Shown here one piece after another: positions 1-7,248 of a stretch of 14,961 nt of DNA. How positions within the stretch are numbered: position 1 is the first letter of the stretch; each line of letters starts with the position of its first letter. The DNA is from Spirochaetales bacterium. Its GTDB lineage: Bacteria > Spirochaetota > Spirochaetia > Sphaerochaetales > Sphaerochaetaceae. The stretch spans positions 1 through 14,961 of the forward strand of contig JAQYFM010000230.1 in assembly GCA_028723145.1 (NCBI GenBank). The letters run 5' to 3'. The notes below the pieces were generated by a model that did no database searches, was not told the origin of the DNA, and was given only the letters and a program-made list of their open reading frames with translations. Both the position numbers and the translations under genes were made by a program.

Positions 1-528
1 GTTAAAGCCTTTTTAAATAAGATTGATAAAAAAGCAGAGGAAACTCATGAAAAAGTACAACAGGAAGAAGAGCTTGAGCTTGCTTCAATAGACTTTAATC
101 CAAATGTTGGCGATGAAGTACTCTGTGGAAGTTATGAAAGACGAGGAATAATCTTGAAAGATCAAGGTAAAGGTAAGTATTTAGTAGCTCTTGATAACTT
201 AAAGATGACACTTTCAAAAAAGGATTTAAAACCAGCTAAAAAAGAAGAGGTAAAATACTCTTCTTCATACAGTATTTCTGCAGTAAAGCCAGAAATAACT
301 ATGGATGTAAGGGGCTTGACGCTTAGTCAAACTCTTGAAAAGCTCGATACTCAAATTGAAGGTTGTTTAGTATACAACCTTTCATCATCCTCAATTATTC
401 ATGGTTATGGTGATGGTATACTTTCAAAGGGAGTTCATGACTACCTCAAGAAGCAAAAAGCGATAAAGGATTATCGCTTTGCAACTCCTGAGGATGGTGG
501 AATGGGAAAAACTTATGTATTTTTATGA
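1..528 (+). CDS. mutS2: MutS2 family protein, C-terminal part (KOW-like and Smr domains)
   Basis: This is the 3' end of a gene that enters from the left edge, open in frame from base 1 with no stop before TGA at 526-528. Bases 1-100 encode a charged helical stretch. It is followed by a small KOW-like beta segment (around 'VGDEVLCGSYERRGII') and then an Smr domain from about base 301: 'MDVRGLT', then 'IIHGYGDGIL' at about 394-423, which matches the Smr pattern HGxGxGxL. This domain order is that of the MutS2 tail. MutS2 is an ABC-type ATPase related to MutS; in bacteria it has been linked to suppression of recombination and to splitting of collided ribosomes, with Smr as the nuclease or RNA-binding module. 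The ATPase part lies outside the window, so the assignment rests on the tail only. The gene overlaps the convergent exporter gene by 16 bp and has no terminator of its own. Confidence 0.85.
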   Translation, partial: VKAFLNKIDKKAEETHEKVQQEEELELASIDFNPNVGDEVLCGSYERRGIILKDQGKGKYLVALDNLKMTLSKKDLKPAKKEEVKYSSSYSISAVKPEITMDVRGLTLSQTLEKLDTQIEGCLVYNLSSSSIIHGYGDGILSKGVHDYLKKQKAIKDYRFATPEDGGMGKTYVFL

Positions 529-1379
529 TCTATTTGAGCATAAACTACAAAGATAAATACTATTAAGCAGCCGAGTAATTCCTTTATTGTTAAGGTATCA
601 CCTAAGATTACGAAGGCTGCTATTACACTAAATACAGATTCTAATGATAAAATAAGTGTTGCAACTGCAGGATGGATGTATTTTTGTGCAACAACCTGTA
701 ATGTATATGCAATACCACAGGAAAAAACACCTGCATATAATAAAGGAATTAAGGCTTTTACAATTAATGAAAAATCTATTTTTTCAGTGAGTATTGCTCC
801 AATAAGACAAATAATACCACTTACAAAGAACTGTAAGGAACTAAGTGTTATTCCATCAACTGTTTTGAAATAATCAATTACAATTATGTGAATTGCAAAA
901 CCAAGTGCACAGAGAAGTAAAAAGATATCGCCTTTTTCAAGGGTAAAGGAATCATTAATACAAAGTAGGTACATACCAACAATTGCACCAAAGGCACATA
1001 CAAAATTCTTCTTTTGAAGCTTTCTTCCCATTAATACTAATATGAATGGAACAAAGATATTATAAAGCGAAGTAATAAAGCCTCCCTTTCCAGCTCCTGA
1101 CTCAGCAACTCCTATTTGCTGTAATACAGATGCAATAGCAAGGGCACTACCACAGCATAGTCCAGCAATTATTGCATTTTTATCGTCATTTTTTGTAGGC
1201 TTTTGTTTCTTTCTATTATTTAACACAAAAGGAATTAATACAAATGATCCTATAAAGAATCTAATGAAATTAAAGGTAAATGGTCCAAGATAATCACTCG
1301 ATACATCTTGAGCCACAAATGAGCAGCCCCAAATTAGGGCTGTTAATAGTAAAAGTACTGTTGCAGTTTTTTTATTCAT
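513..1379 (-). CDS. EamA/DMT-superfamily membrane transporter
   Basis: This 288-residue protein is almost entirely hydrophobic. It starts 'MNKKTATVLLLLTALIWGCSFVAQ', the typical opening of EamA-domain (RhaT/RarD-like) exporters, and shows about ten membrane spans arranged as two repeats. The second repeat ends with 'AVATLILSLESVFSVIAAFVILGDTL', the family's usual SLEPVFA-like motif followed by a gain in 'GD.L...ELLG'. Family members export amino acids, nucleotide-type metabolites or other small molecules, and the substrate cannot be read from the sequence. An in-frame ATG 33 bases upstream (1412) exists. I prefer 1379 because the homology-like N-terminus begins there and the possible minus-strand promoter (TTGTCA at 1438-1433) sits close to 1412. 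Neither start has a convincing ribosome binding site. The gene converges on mutS2 and diverges from the aconitase X genes. Confidence 0.85.
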   Translation of the reverse strand: MNKKTATVLLLLTALIWGCSFVAQDVSSDYLGPFTFNFIRFFIGSFVLIPFVLNNRKKQKPTKNDDKNAIIAGLCCGSALAIASVLQQIGVAESGAGKGGFITSLYNIFVPFILVLMGRKLQKKNFVCAFGAIVGMYLLCINDSFTLEKGDIFLLLCALGFAIHIIVIDYFKTVDGITLSSLQFFVSGIICLIGAILTEKIDFSLIVKALIPLLYAGVFSCGIAYTLQVVAQKYIHPAVATLILSLESVFSVIAAFVILGDTLTIKELLGCLIVFIFVVYAQIDHKNT

Positions 1380-1431
1380 GGCTCGAAATAGTAACACTTT
1401 AATTATTTTCATTAAATAGTACTTTCTTATT

Positions 1432-1459
1432 TTGACAAGGAATTAAAATATGTTAGAAT
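1432..1459 (+). promoter_or_regulatory. Sigma-70-type promoter of the aconitase X operon
   Basis: A perfect -35 box TTGACA (1432-1437) is followed after 16 bp by TAGAAT (1454-1459), which has an extended -10 TG at 1451-1452. The start would fall near 1466, leaving a leader of about 20 nt with the ribosome binding site GAGGAGG at 1474-1480, five bases before ATG 1486. The same TTGACA box overlaps a TTGTCA (1438-1433) on the minus strand that could be the -35 of the divergent exporter gene. Confidence 0.7.
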
Positions 1460-1485
1460 AAAATCAGTCTTTTGAGGAGGAATTT

Positions 1486-2751
1486 ATGCAGCTTACACAA
1501 AGACAGCAAAATATCTATGATGGGAAAGAGGGTGAAGTAAAAGCAAAAATCATGAATACCCTCGTGATGTACGGTGAAACATTTGGAGCAACCCGTATGG
1601 CAGATATTACATCTGATAAAGGGCATCTTGTAACTAGCTTTGGTTTATCAGTTATGAAGCCTGTCTATGAGTTAATGGATAAGATAATCGAAAGTGGTGC
1701 TGTATCAACACAGCGCTTTACAGTAGACCCAAAACCACTTGATCCAAATGTTCCAAAGAACCTTATACAAGAAATCTTTTTTAAGGTAATGTATTCAAAG
1801 CAAAATGATTACGATGAACAGCTTAAGAAGCTTGGAATCGTAGGTGATGATGGCTATACCTGTACTTGCTACATGAGTGAAGTAGGAAATACACCTAAAG
1901 AAGGTGATATCCTTTCTTGGGCTGAGAGTTCTGCTGTTGTATATGCTAACAGTGTTCTTGGAGCAAGATGCAATAGAAATAGTGGTATTTTCGATCTCTT
2001 TGGTTCGATTGTTGGATGTGTCCCTTATTTTGGTCTATTAACCGATGAAGGAAGAAAAGCAACTTGGCTAATTGAGGTTAAAACAAGTAAGAAGCCTGAA
2101 GCACAGCTACTTGGTTCTGCAATTGGTATGAATGTTATGGAAGAAGTTCCATATGTAATTGGCCTTGATAAATACTTTGATAACCTGGATGGGGCTAAGT
2201 CTTATTTAAAGGATTTTGGTGCCGCAACAGCAAGTAATGGTGCAGTTGGTTTGTACCATATTGAAAACCTTACACCTGAGGCTGTAAATCAAAAAAGAGA
2301 GTTGTTAGCATCTAACTATAAAACATATGTTATTGATGATGCAGAGCTTGAGAGAGTTGAAAAGAGTTATCCAATTATCTGGAAAGATAAGAATGCAAAG
2401 CCAAAGCTAGCATTTATTGGATGCCCTCACTTATCTATTGAGCAGCTCGATGAATGGGCAAATAATATTGATTTTAAGCTTAAAGAAAATAATAAGAAAA
2501 AAGTCACTATTCCAACTGTCATGACAGCAGCTCCTGCTGTAGTAAAAGAATTTAAGAACCACGATGGATATAAAAAGCTTAGTAATAGAGGTGTAGTTAT
2601 TTCTTCTATTTGTCCTCTGATGTATATGAATAATCCACAATGTGGAAAGATGCCTGTTATCACATGTTCAAATAAGCTTAGAACCTATACTAGTGCTAAA
2701 TTTATGAAAGAAAATGAGTTACTTAAAGCAATTACAGGAGAAAACGTATGA
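1486..2751 (+). CDS. Aconitase X large (catalytic) subunit, DUF521 family
   Basis: This 421-residue protein has the aconitase X catalytic fold signature: 'TCTCYMSEVGNTP' (about 125-137), 'SWAESSAVVYANSVLGARCNRNSG' (about 144-167), 'IGCPHLS' (311-317) and 'SSICPLMY' (373-380). Candidate ligands of the metal or Fe-S centre are Cys126, Cys128, Cys313 and Cys376, with additional cysteines at 162, 178, 386 and 394. Two-subunit AcnX enzymes studied so far are cis-3-hydroxy-L-proline dehydratases in bacteria and mevalonate 5-phosphate dehydratases in archaea. Nothing nearby (no proline racemase, no isoprenoid gene) tells which reaction applies, so I leave the substrate open. It is read from a strong promoter and a GAGGAGG site, and its stop overlaps the start of the small subunit (ATGA), implying 1:1 coupled synthesis of a heterodimer. 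Confidence 0.88.
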   Translation: MQLTQRQQNIYDGKEGEVKAKIMNTLVMYGETFGATRMADITSDKGHLVTSFGLSVMKPVYELMDKIIESGAVSTQRFTVDPKPLDPNVPKNLIQEIFFKVMYSKQNDYDEQLKKLGIVGDDGYTCTCYMSEVGNTPKEGDILSWAESSAVVYANSVLGARCNRNSGIFDLFGSIVGCVPYFGLLTDEGRKATWLIEVKTSKKPEAQLLGSAIGMNVMEEVPYVIGLDKYFDNLDGAKSYLKDFGAATASNGAVGLYHIENLTPEAVNQKRELLASNYKTYVIDDAELERVEKSYPIIWKDKNAKPKLAFIGCPHLSIEQLDEWANNIDFKLKENNKKKVTIPTVMTAAPAVVKEFKNHDGYKKLSNRGVVISSICPLMYMNNPQCGKMPVITCSNKLRTYTSAKFMKENELLKAITGENV

Positions 2752-3194
2752 AAATGACATTTAAAGGTAGAGTAGTTGTAAAGGGTAGTGTTAAAGCAGA
2801 GGCTTTAGTCTCTCATGGTGGATTTAATACACTAGCATCCTATCAACATTCCTTAATGTTTGGTGATAAAACTGCAAAGTGCTCTGACCAAAACAATCCT
2901 GATTTATATAACAAAGCAATGGCTGGAAAAGCATTATGTCTTCCTCAAACAATTGGGTCCACTACAGGTGGTTTAGTATTATACTGTGCTGCCTCGATGG
3001 AAAGACAAGCTGCATGTCTTCTTTTTAGTAAGCCAATTGATTCGCTTGCAGCTGCAGGTGCAATACTTGCAGATGTATGGACAGACCATTCAATGCCTAC
3101 AATAGATAACTTAGGAGATGAATTTTTATCCTTCGTTCAAAGTGGTGATACAATTACTGTTAAAGAGGATGGAAGTGTTATTGTAGAGCGATAA
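2748..3194 (+). CDS. Aconitase X small (swivelling) subunit, DUF126 family
   Basis: This 148-residue protein matches the swivelling domain of aconitase X, which closes over the active site of the large subunit. The key motif is 'LPQTIGSTTGGLVLY' (65-79); Ser71 lies where aconitases carry the active-site serine of the swivel. Other family-like stretches are 'SHGGFN' (22-27) and 'DSLAAAGAILADVW' (98-111). The start is fixed by the ATGA overlap with the large subunit and by AGGAG at 2736-2740. In many bacteria the two parts are fused into one chain; here they are separate genes. Transcription ends shortly after, at the hairpin at 3219-3257. Confidence 0.88.
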   Translation: MKMTFKGRVVVKGSVKAEALVSHGGFNTLASYQHSLMFGDKTAKCSDQNNPDLYNKAMAGKALCLPQTIGSTTGGLVLYCAASMERQAACLLFSKPIDSLAAAGAILADVWTDHSMPTIDNLGDEFLSFVQSGDTITVKEDGSVIVER

Positions 3195-3218
3195 AATAAT
3201 CACATCGTATAAAACTAA

Positions 3219-3257
3219 AATTAATGGCCCTACTTAAATCAAAGAGGGCCATTAATT
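3219..3257. terminator. Bidirectional terminator between convergent genes
   Basis: A perfect 13-bp inverted repeat (arms 3219-3231 and 3245-3257, core ATGGCCCT/AGGGCCAT) flanks a 13-base loop. It lies between the convergent small-subunit and flavoenzyme genes. On the minus strand the hairpin is followed by a T-rich run (TTTAGTTTTATACG), so it should work better for the flavoenzyme transcript. On the plus strand only an AT-rich tail follows. Confidence 0.75.
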
Positions 3258-3312
3258 ATATGAAAACTTAATTGTTTAAAATCAATTTATTTGGGACTAC
3301 AAGGTTTTATGA

Positions 3313-5364
3313 TCAAATCTTCATTGCTACTTCGTAGGCTTTCCAAATAACACTTCTTAAGTTACCAACACTTAAGCAATCACCAATTAGATGTACATGA
3401 TTACTCTTCTTTTCCAATGGGTTTGGAATATAACCAGTACTCATAATAACTGAATCAACTGCAATTTCCTTTTTATCCCCGTTTTTAAGCTTTACGATAA
3501 TTTTACCATCTTGTACTTCATCAATTTTAGTTTCTAAATAAACAGGAGTTTTATTTAACTCGAAATACTCTCTTAAATAAGATGAATTAGCAAGACATAC
3601 ACCCTTTTGAGATACAAGATCATCCTTCATCTCTATAATAATTGGCTTTTTTCCTTCTAATGCTAACTCGTAAGCTATTTCACATCCAGTTAAACCGCCA
3701 CCGACTACTGCAACAGTGTTACCAACTTCCTTACCTGTAAGGTATTCACAAGCTTCAATTGTTTTTTCAACGCCTTTAATTGGTAATCTTCTTGGCTTTG
3801 CACCTGTGGCAATTATTATCTCATTACCTTTAAAAGAAGAAATATCTTTAATTTCACTATTTAAATGTACTTCGATATTTAAATCCTTAATTTGTTTAAC
3901 ATACCAAGCTAAAAGCTCTCTGAGTTTACCTTTATATGATTCAGCAGATGCAGCAATAAATACGCCACCTAGATTATCATTCTTTTCATAGATTACAGGT
4001 TCATGACCTCTGAGCTTTAAGACTCTAGCGGCCTCCATACCTGCAATACCACCACCAATAATGATAACCTTCTTAGCCTTTGTGGTCTTTACAATCTTAT
4101 GCTTATTCCATTGCATTGTCTCTGCATTAACAGCACAACGAGCAAGACCAAGGGAATCAGGTAAATCTTGATCATTAGGAACACCCTTATAGTGACACAT
4201 ATTAAAACAGCCATTGTGACATAAAATACAAGGTCTAATATCATCCTTTTTACCATTAATTAACTTTGTAACCCATTCTTGGTCAGCTAAGAAGCTTCGA
4301 GCAAAGCCTGCTCCATCAAGTTTACCCTTACTAATTTCCTCAGCAGCTACATATGGGTCTAATCGGCCAGCACAAACGACAGGAGCTGAAGTAAACTTTT
4401 TGATATGCTCAACATCCTCAAGATTGCAGTTTTCTGGCATATAAATAGGTGGGTGAGCCCAATACCAAGCATCATAAGTACCATTATCACAGTTAAACAT
4501 ATCATATCCTGCATCAGTAAGGTACTTAATAGCTTTCTCGCTTTCCTCCATTGTTCTTCCAACTTCTTTATACTCTTCTCCTGGGAGAGCTCCTTTTCTG
4601 AAGTCCTTTGTCTTAGAAACAACTGAGTAACGTAGAGAAACAGGGAAGTCATTACCACAAGCTTTTTTAATTCCTTGAACAATTTCTACTGCAAAACGAT
4701 ATCTATTTTCAAATGAACCACCATACTCATCTGTTCTTTTATTTACATATGGTAAAGTAAATTGGTCGAGTAAATAGCCTTCATGTACTGCATGGATTTC
4801 AACACCATCAACACCAGCATCCTTAAGTAATACAGCAGTTTTAATAAATGCATCAACCATTTCCTTTATCTCTTGCTTAGTCATTTCACGAGAAGGAACT
4901 TTATCTGACCATCTATTTGGTGAAGGGCTTGCTGAAGCTGTGATTTTATCAAGGTTCATAAATGGCTTAGAAACTGCACGCAAAGCTTTATTTGTATATA
5001 AATCTTCCATGAGCTTAGAGATGGTAAATGATCTACCAAAGCCAGCTGTAAGTTGAATAAAGAGTTTTGCACCAGTTTTATGAAATTCTGGCATCCATTT
5101 CTTTAGGTCATCATACATCTTCTTATTTTTATAAAGCCATTGACCAAACATAGGATTATAAACTGGTTGACAACCAGGAAGTACTAAACCAACGTTGTTT
5201 TTAGCAACATTCATGATAAACTGTGCACCAGCCTTATCGAAGTGATTTTTTTCCATCCAACCAAAGAGATCTGTTCCACCCATACTGGTTAATACAATTC
5301 TATTCTTTATCTCTAATGAACCTATTTTCCATGGCGTAAATAAAGGTTGTAAGTTTTTATCCAT
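3313..5364 (-). CDS. Old Yellow Enzyme / 2-enoate reductase-like FMN, Fe-S, FAD oxidoreductase
   Basis: This 683-residue protein has three modules. Residues 1-370 form an Old Yellow Enzyme barrel, with 'LFTPWKIGSLEIKNRIV' at the N-terminus and the His pair in 'HAVHEGYLLDQFTLPYVNKRTDEYGGS' (His191, His194). An Fe-S segment follows with Cys379, Cys382, Cys386, Cys390 and Cys410. The C-terminal half carries two dinucleotide folds, GGGIAG at 437-442 (FAD) and GGGLTG at 555-560 (NAD(P)), and ends with 'GDCLSVGNLR', the FAD-contacting aspartate motif. This is the build of 2,4-dienoyl-CoA reductase, BaiCD/BaiH and clostridial 2-enoate reductases, which reduce activated C=C bonds in anaerobes. The substrate is not evident. 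The cysteine segment is longer than in dienoyl-CoA reductase (23 residues between Cys386 and Cys410). The start is supported by AGGAG about 12 nt upstream. The gene is monocistronic, with its own promoter and the terminator at 3219-3257. Confidence 0.88.
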   Translation of the reverse strand: MDKNLQPLFTPWKIGSLEIKNRIVLTSMGGTDLFGWMEKNHFDKAGAQFIMNVAKNNVGLVLPGCQPVYNPMFGQWLYKNKKMYDDLKKWMPEFHKTGAKLFIQLTAGFGRSFTISKLMEDLYTNKALRAVSKPFMNLDKITASASPSPNRWSDKVPSREMTKQEIKEMVDAFIKTAVLLKDAGVDGVEIHAVHEGYLLDQFTLPYVNKRTDEYGGSFENRYRFAVEIVQGIKKACGNDFPVSLRYSVVSKTKDFRKGALPGEEYKEVGRTMEESEKAIKYLTDAGYDMFNCDNGTYDAWYWAHPPIYMPENCNLEDVEHIKKFTSAPVVCAGRLDPYVAAEEISKGKLDGAGFARSFLADQEWVTKLINGKKDDIRPCILCHNGCFNMCHYKGVPNDQDLPDSLGLARCAVNAETMQWNKHKIVKTTKAKKVIIIGGGIAGMEAARVLKLRGHEPVIYEKNDNLGGVFIAASAESYKGKLRELLAWYVKQIKDLNIEVHLNSEIKDISSFKGNEIIIATGAKPRRLPIKGVEKTIEACEYLTGKEVGNTVAVVGGGLTGCEIAYELALEGKKPIIIEMKDDLVSQKGVCLANSSYLREYFELNKTPVYLETKIDEVQDGKIIVKLKNGDKKEIAVDSVIMSTGYIPNPLEKKSNHVHLIGDCLSVGNLRSVIWKAYEVAMKI

Positions 5365-5368
5365 TTAT

Positions 5369-5398
5369 TTTTGACACTCCTGCATAAAGATGTCAAAA
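5369..5398. promoter_or_regulatory. Inverted repeat, possible operator of the flavoenzyme gene
   Basis: Perfect 8-bp arms TTTTGACA (5369-5376) and TGTCAAAA (5391-5398) are separated by 14 bp. The right arm touches the -10 box of the minus-strand promoter and covers the predicted transcription start; the loop contains the ribosome binding site. It could be a repressor site, or in RNA a weak hairpin that exposes or hides the AGGAG. No regulator is encoded nearby. Confidence 0.4.
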
Positions 5399-5425
5399 TT
5401 ATATCACATTAAACATAAGATTCAA
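5398..5425 (-). promoter_or_regulatory. Promoter of the flavoenzyme gene
   Basis: On the minus strand TTGAAT (5425-5420) is followed after 16 bp by a perfect TATAAT (5403-5398), with an extended -10 TG (5406-5405). Transcription would start near 5391, about 25 bases before the start codon. Confidence 0.6.
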
Positions 5426-5442
5426 CAACTTAAATATAATAA

Positions 5443-5470
5443 TTGCTTTTGATTGTTAATTAAGTATAAT
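5443..5470 (+). promoter_or_regulatory. Promoter of the uridine phosphorylase gene
   Basis: TTGCTT (5443-5448) and a perfect TATAAT (5465-5470) are separated by 16 bp. They lie upstream of a GGAGGG ribosome binding site (5490-5495) and ATG 5499. The promoter is back to back with that of the flavoenzyme gene, with 17 bp between the two -35 boxes, so a shared regulator is possible. Confidence 0.5.
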
Positions 5471-5498
5471 TATTTATTATTAAATATTTGGAGGGTTT

Positions 5499-6275
5499 AT
5501 GTCTGATTACATGAATGGAACAGGTATACAGTACCACTTACACATTAAAAAGGGTGATGTCGGTAGATATGTTATTTTACCTGGGGATCCTAAAAGAGTA
5601 CCTCTAATTGCAAAGTACTTAGATGATGCAGTTTTAATTGCCGACTCAAGAGAATATGTTACATATACAGGTTATTTAGATGGTGAAAAGGTTAGTGTAA
5701 CTAGTACTGGAATCGGAGGACCATCTGCAAGTATTGCAATGGAAGAGCTATATAAATGTGGTGCTGATACATTTATAAGAATGGGAACTTGTGGTGGTAT
5801 TGCACTTCCTGTAATGGGTGGTGATGTTGTAATTGCCACTGGTGCAGTAAGAATGGAAGGGACTAGTAGAGAATATGCTCCAATTGAATTTCCTGCAGTT
5901 GCCGATTTCGATTGTGCTCTTGCACTCAGAAGTGCTGCTAAAAAATTAGGTTTTAGATATCACATGGGCGTTGTTCAATGTAAGGATAGTTTCTACGGTC
6001 AACACGACCCAGATATCATGCCAGTTAGTTATGAGTTAAAGAATAAATGGGAAGCATGGAAACGTCTTGGCGTATTAGCCTCTGAAATGGAATCTGCAGC
6101 TCTATTTACTGTTGCTGCAAGACTTGGTGTTAGATGTGGCTCGGAATTCTTTGTTGTTGGTAACCAAGAAAGAGAAGCTTTAGGAATGGATAATCCTAAG
6201 CTTCATGACACTACTAATGCAATTAAAGTTGCTATTGAAGGTATTAGAGAATTAATTAAGCTTGATAAAGAGTAA
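5499..6275 (+). CDS. udp: Uridine phosphorylase family nucleoside phosphorylase
   Basis: This 258-residue protein is close in length to the 253-residue E. coli Udp. Family motifs appear in order: 'ILPGDPKRV' (26-34, phosphate loop), 'STGIGGPSASIAMEEL' (69-84), 'FIRMGTCGG' (92-100, with phosphate-contacting Arg94 and Thr97), 'KDSFYGQHDP' (162-171, where uridine phosphorylases carry the pyrimidine-recognition Gln, here Gln168) and 'ASEMESAALF' (194-203, ribose-binding Met-Glu). The enzyme splits uridine, and perhaps deoxyuridine, with phosphate to uracil and ribose-1-phosphate in the cytosol, for salvage or carbon use. The FYGQ and EMESA motifs favour uridine over purine nucleosides, but the exact specificity is an inference. 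It has its own promoter and overlaps the convergent GIY-YIG gene by 20 bp. Confidence 0.88.
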   Translation: MSDYMNGTGIQYHLHIKKGDVGRYVILPGDPKRVPLIAKYLDDAVLIADSREYVTYTGYLDGEKVSVTSTGIGGPSASIAMEELYKCGADTFIRMGTCGGIALPVMGGDVVIATGAVRMEGTSREYAPIEFPAVADFDCALALRSAAKKLGFRYHMGVVQCKDSFYGQHDPDIMPVSYELKNKWEAWKRLGVLASEMESAALFTVAARLGVRCGSEFFVVGNQEREALGMDNPKLHDTTNAIKVAIEGIRELIKLDKE

Positions 6276-6558
6276 TACCTTTAGCAGTAAATTCAGCTAT
6301 AGTTTCTGAGAGGAGGGCATCTAATTCGTCCTCCTCATTTGCAATTTTGACTAAATCAATTACAAATAATTCAAGACCTGTTGTTTTATAATCCTCTTGA
6401 AGTGCCTTACATTTATGAAGTCCTAAATCGAGCATAAATCGTTCTTCAGCACGAGTTTTTATTATATCTTTTGTAATGCCAAAATATGATTTATCTGTTT
6501 TTAAATTGTAAATTCTAAAAATACCTTTTTCTTTCTTACCAATCAAATATTCTTCCAT
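6256..6558 (-). CDS. Small GIY-YIG-like domain protein
   Basis: This 100-residue protein is a single GIY-YIG-like domain. 'GIFRIYN' (12-18) stands for GIY and 'SYFGIT' (24-29) for YIG, with Arg36 and Arg40 in the following helix and 'LGLHKCKALQEDY' (45-57), a pattern shared by small stand-alone GIY-YIG proteins. Family members are nucleases or domesticated relatives. Both hallmark triplets are altered (GIF, YFG), and I cannot tell whether the catalytic glutamate is present (Glu85 and Glu89 are candidates), so activity is uncertain. The start is weak: the only purine-rich site, GAAAGG, lies 22 bases upstream beyond an A9 run, next to an out-of-frame ATG at 6578. The stop lies within the convergent phosphorylase gene. 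Confidence 0.7.
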   Translation of the reverse strand: MEEYLIGKKEKGIFRIYNLKTDKSYFGITKDIIKTRAEERFMLDLGLHKCKALQEDYKTTGLELFVIDLVKIANEEDELDALLSETIAEFTAKGITLYQA

Positions 6559-6652
6559 AAATTGTATTTTTTTTTCATTTCCTTTCTAATTCATTTATAT
6601 TATCATTAAAAGTGAGATTTTTTGATCTATTATTATCATAAAGGTGGACAAA

Positions 6653-7237
6653 ATGGAACAACAGATTCAAGATTTAGTTGCTTCTATCAAGAAAGAAGGT
6701 ATAGAAGAAGCTAAAAAACAGAGTGCTGAGATCCTTGCATCTGCTAAAGCAGAAGCTGATGAGATAATCAAGAAAGCAAAAGCTGAAAGTGAGAAAATCA
6801 TCCAAGATGCAAAAAACAGTGCCAAGCTAGAAGCTGAGAGTGCTAAAGCACAAATCGTTCAGGCAGGAAGAGATGTTACTCTTTCTTTAAAGCAAAACGT
6901 TGAGTCTCTATTTAATAAAATCCTTACAGATGATTGCAAAAAGGCTATGGACCCAACTTTACTAGCTTCATTAATTACTCAAGCAGTTAATGCAGATTTA
7001 AATGGTGTTACAGCTGAGGTTTCTGAAGGTTTAAAGGATGATGTATTTAAGGCTCTTACTAAGGAAGTTGCTCAAAAGATTAAGGAAAAGGATTTCTTAA
7101 AAGAGAGTAAAGGTGTGCTTTCTGGTATTAAACTTACAAGCAATGATGGATCAGGATATATTGATATGTCTGCAGAAGAATGTGCTCTTCTGATTAAACC
7201 ATATCTTTCCGAGAGGCTTAAAGAGCTTATCGGCTGA
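6653..7237 (+). CDS. atpE: V-type ATP synthase subunit E (peripheral stalk)
   Basis: This 194-residue protein has a long Ala/Lys/Glu-rich N-terminal coiled coil (about residues 1-85, with repeats such as 'AKAEADEIIKKAKAESEKII') and a globular C-terminal half ending 'ALLIKPYLSERLKELIG', the usual E-subunit build. It forms the peripheral stalk that holds the A3B3 head against the membrane subunit I. A GTG at 6644 is in frame, but AAGGTGG (6641-6647) is an ideal ribosome binding site for ATG 6653, so I start there. It is the first gene of the seven-gene operon. I see no clear promoter in the AT-rich 90 bp upstream; TATATT at 6596-6601 is only a weak -10 candidate. Confidence 0.87.
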   Translation: MEQQIQDLVASIKKEGIEEAKKQSAEILASAKAEADEIIKKAKAESEKIIQDAKNSAKLEAESAKAQIVQAGRDVTLSLKQNVESLFNKILTDDCKKAMDPTLLASLITQAVNADLNGVTAEVSEGLKDDVFKALTKEVAQKIKEKDFLKESKGVLSGIKLTSNDGSGYIDMSAEECALLIKPYLSERLKELIG

Positions 7238-7248
7238 TAGGACAGCTT

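Noticed and set aside
676..873. Open frames opposite or inside the exporter, aconitase X, flavoenzyme and ATPase genes
   Set aside because: They are antisense or shifted frames of clearly coding genes, without ribosome binding sites or recognisable domains.
1380..1412. Upstream start of the EamA exporter at 1412
   Set aside because: It adds 11 residues unlike the family N-terminus, lacks a ribosome binding site and would sit at or before the likely transcription start. It cannot be fully excluded.
5371..5376. TTGACA as a plus-strand -35 box for uridine phosphorylase
   Set aside because: No -10 follows at the proper distance; it is an arm of the palindrome. TATAAT at 5465-5470 is the better promoter.
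5369..5398. FNR/CRP-type site
   Set aside because: The 14-bp spacer between the half sites is far too long for the FNR (TTGAT-N4-ATCAA) or CRP spacing.
6644..6652. GTG start for subunit E, three codons upstream
   Set aside because: The GTG lies inside the AAGGTGG ribosome binding site that serves ATG 6653, at a normal five-base distance.
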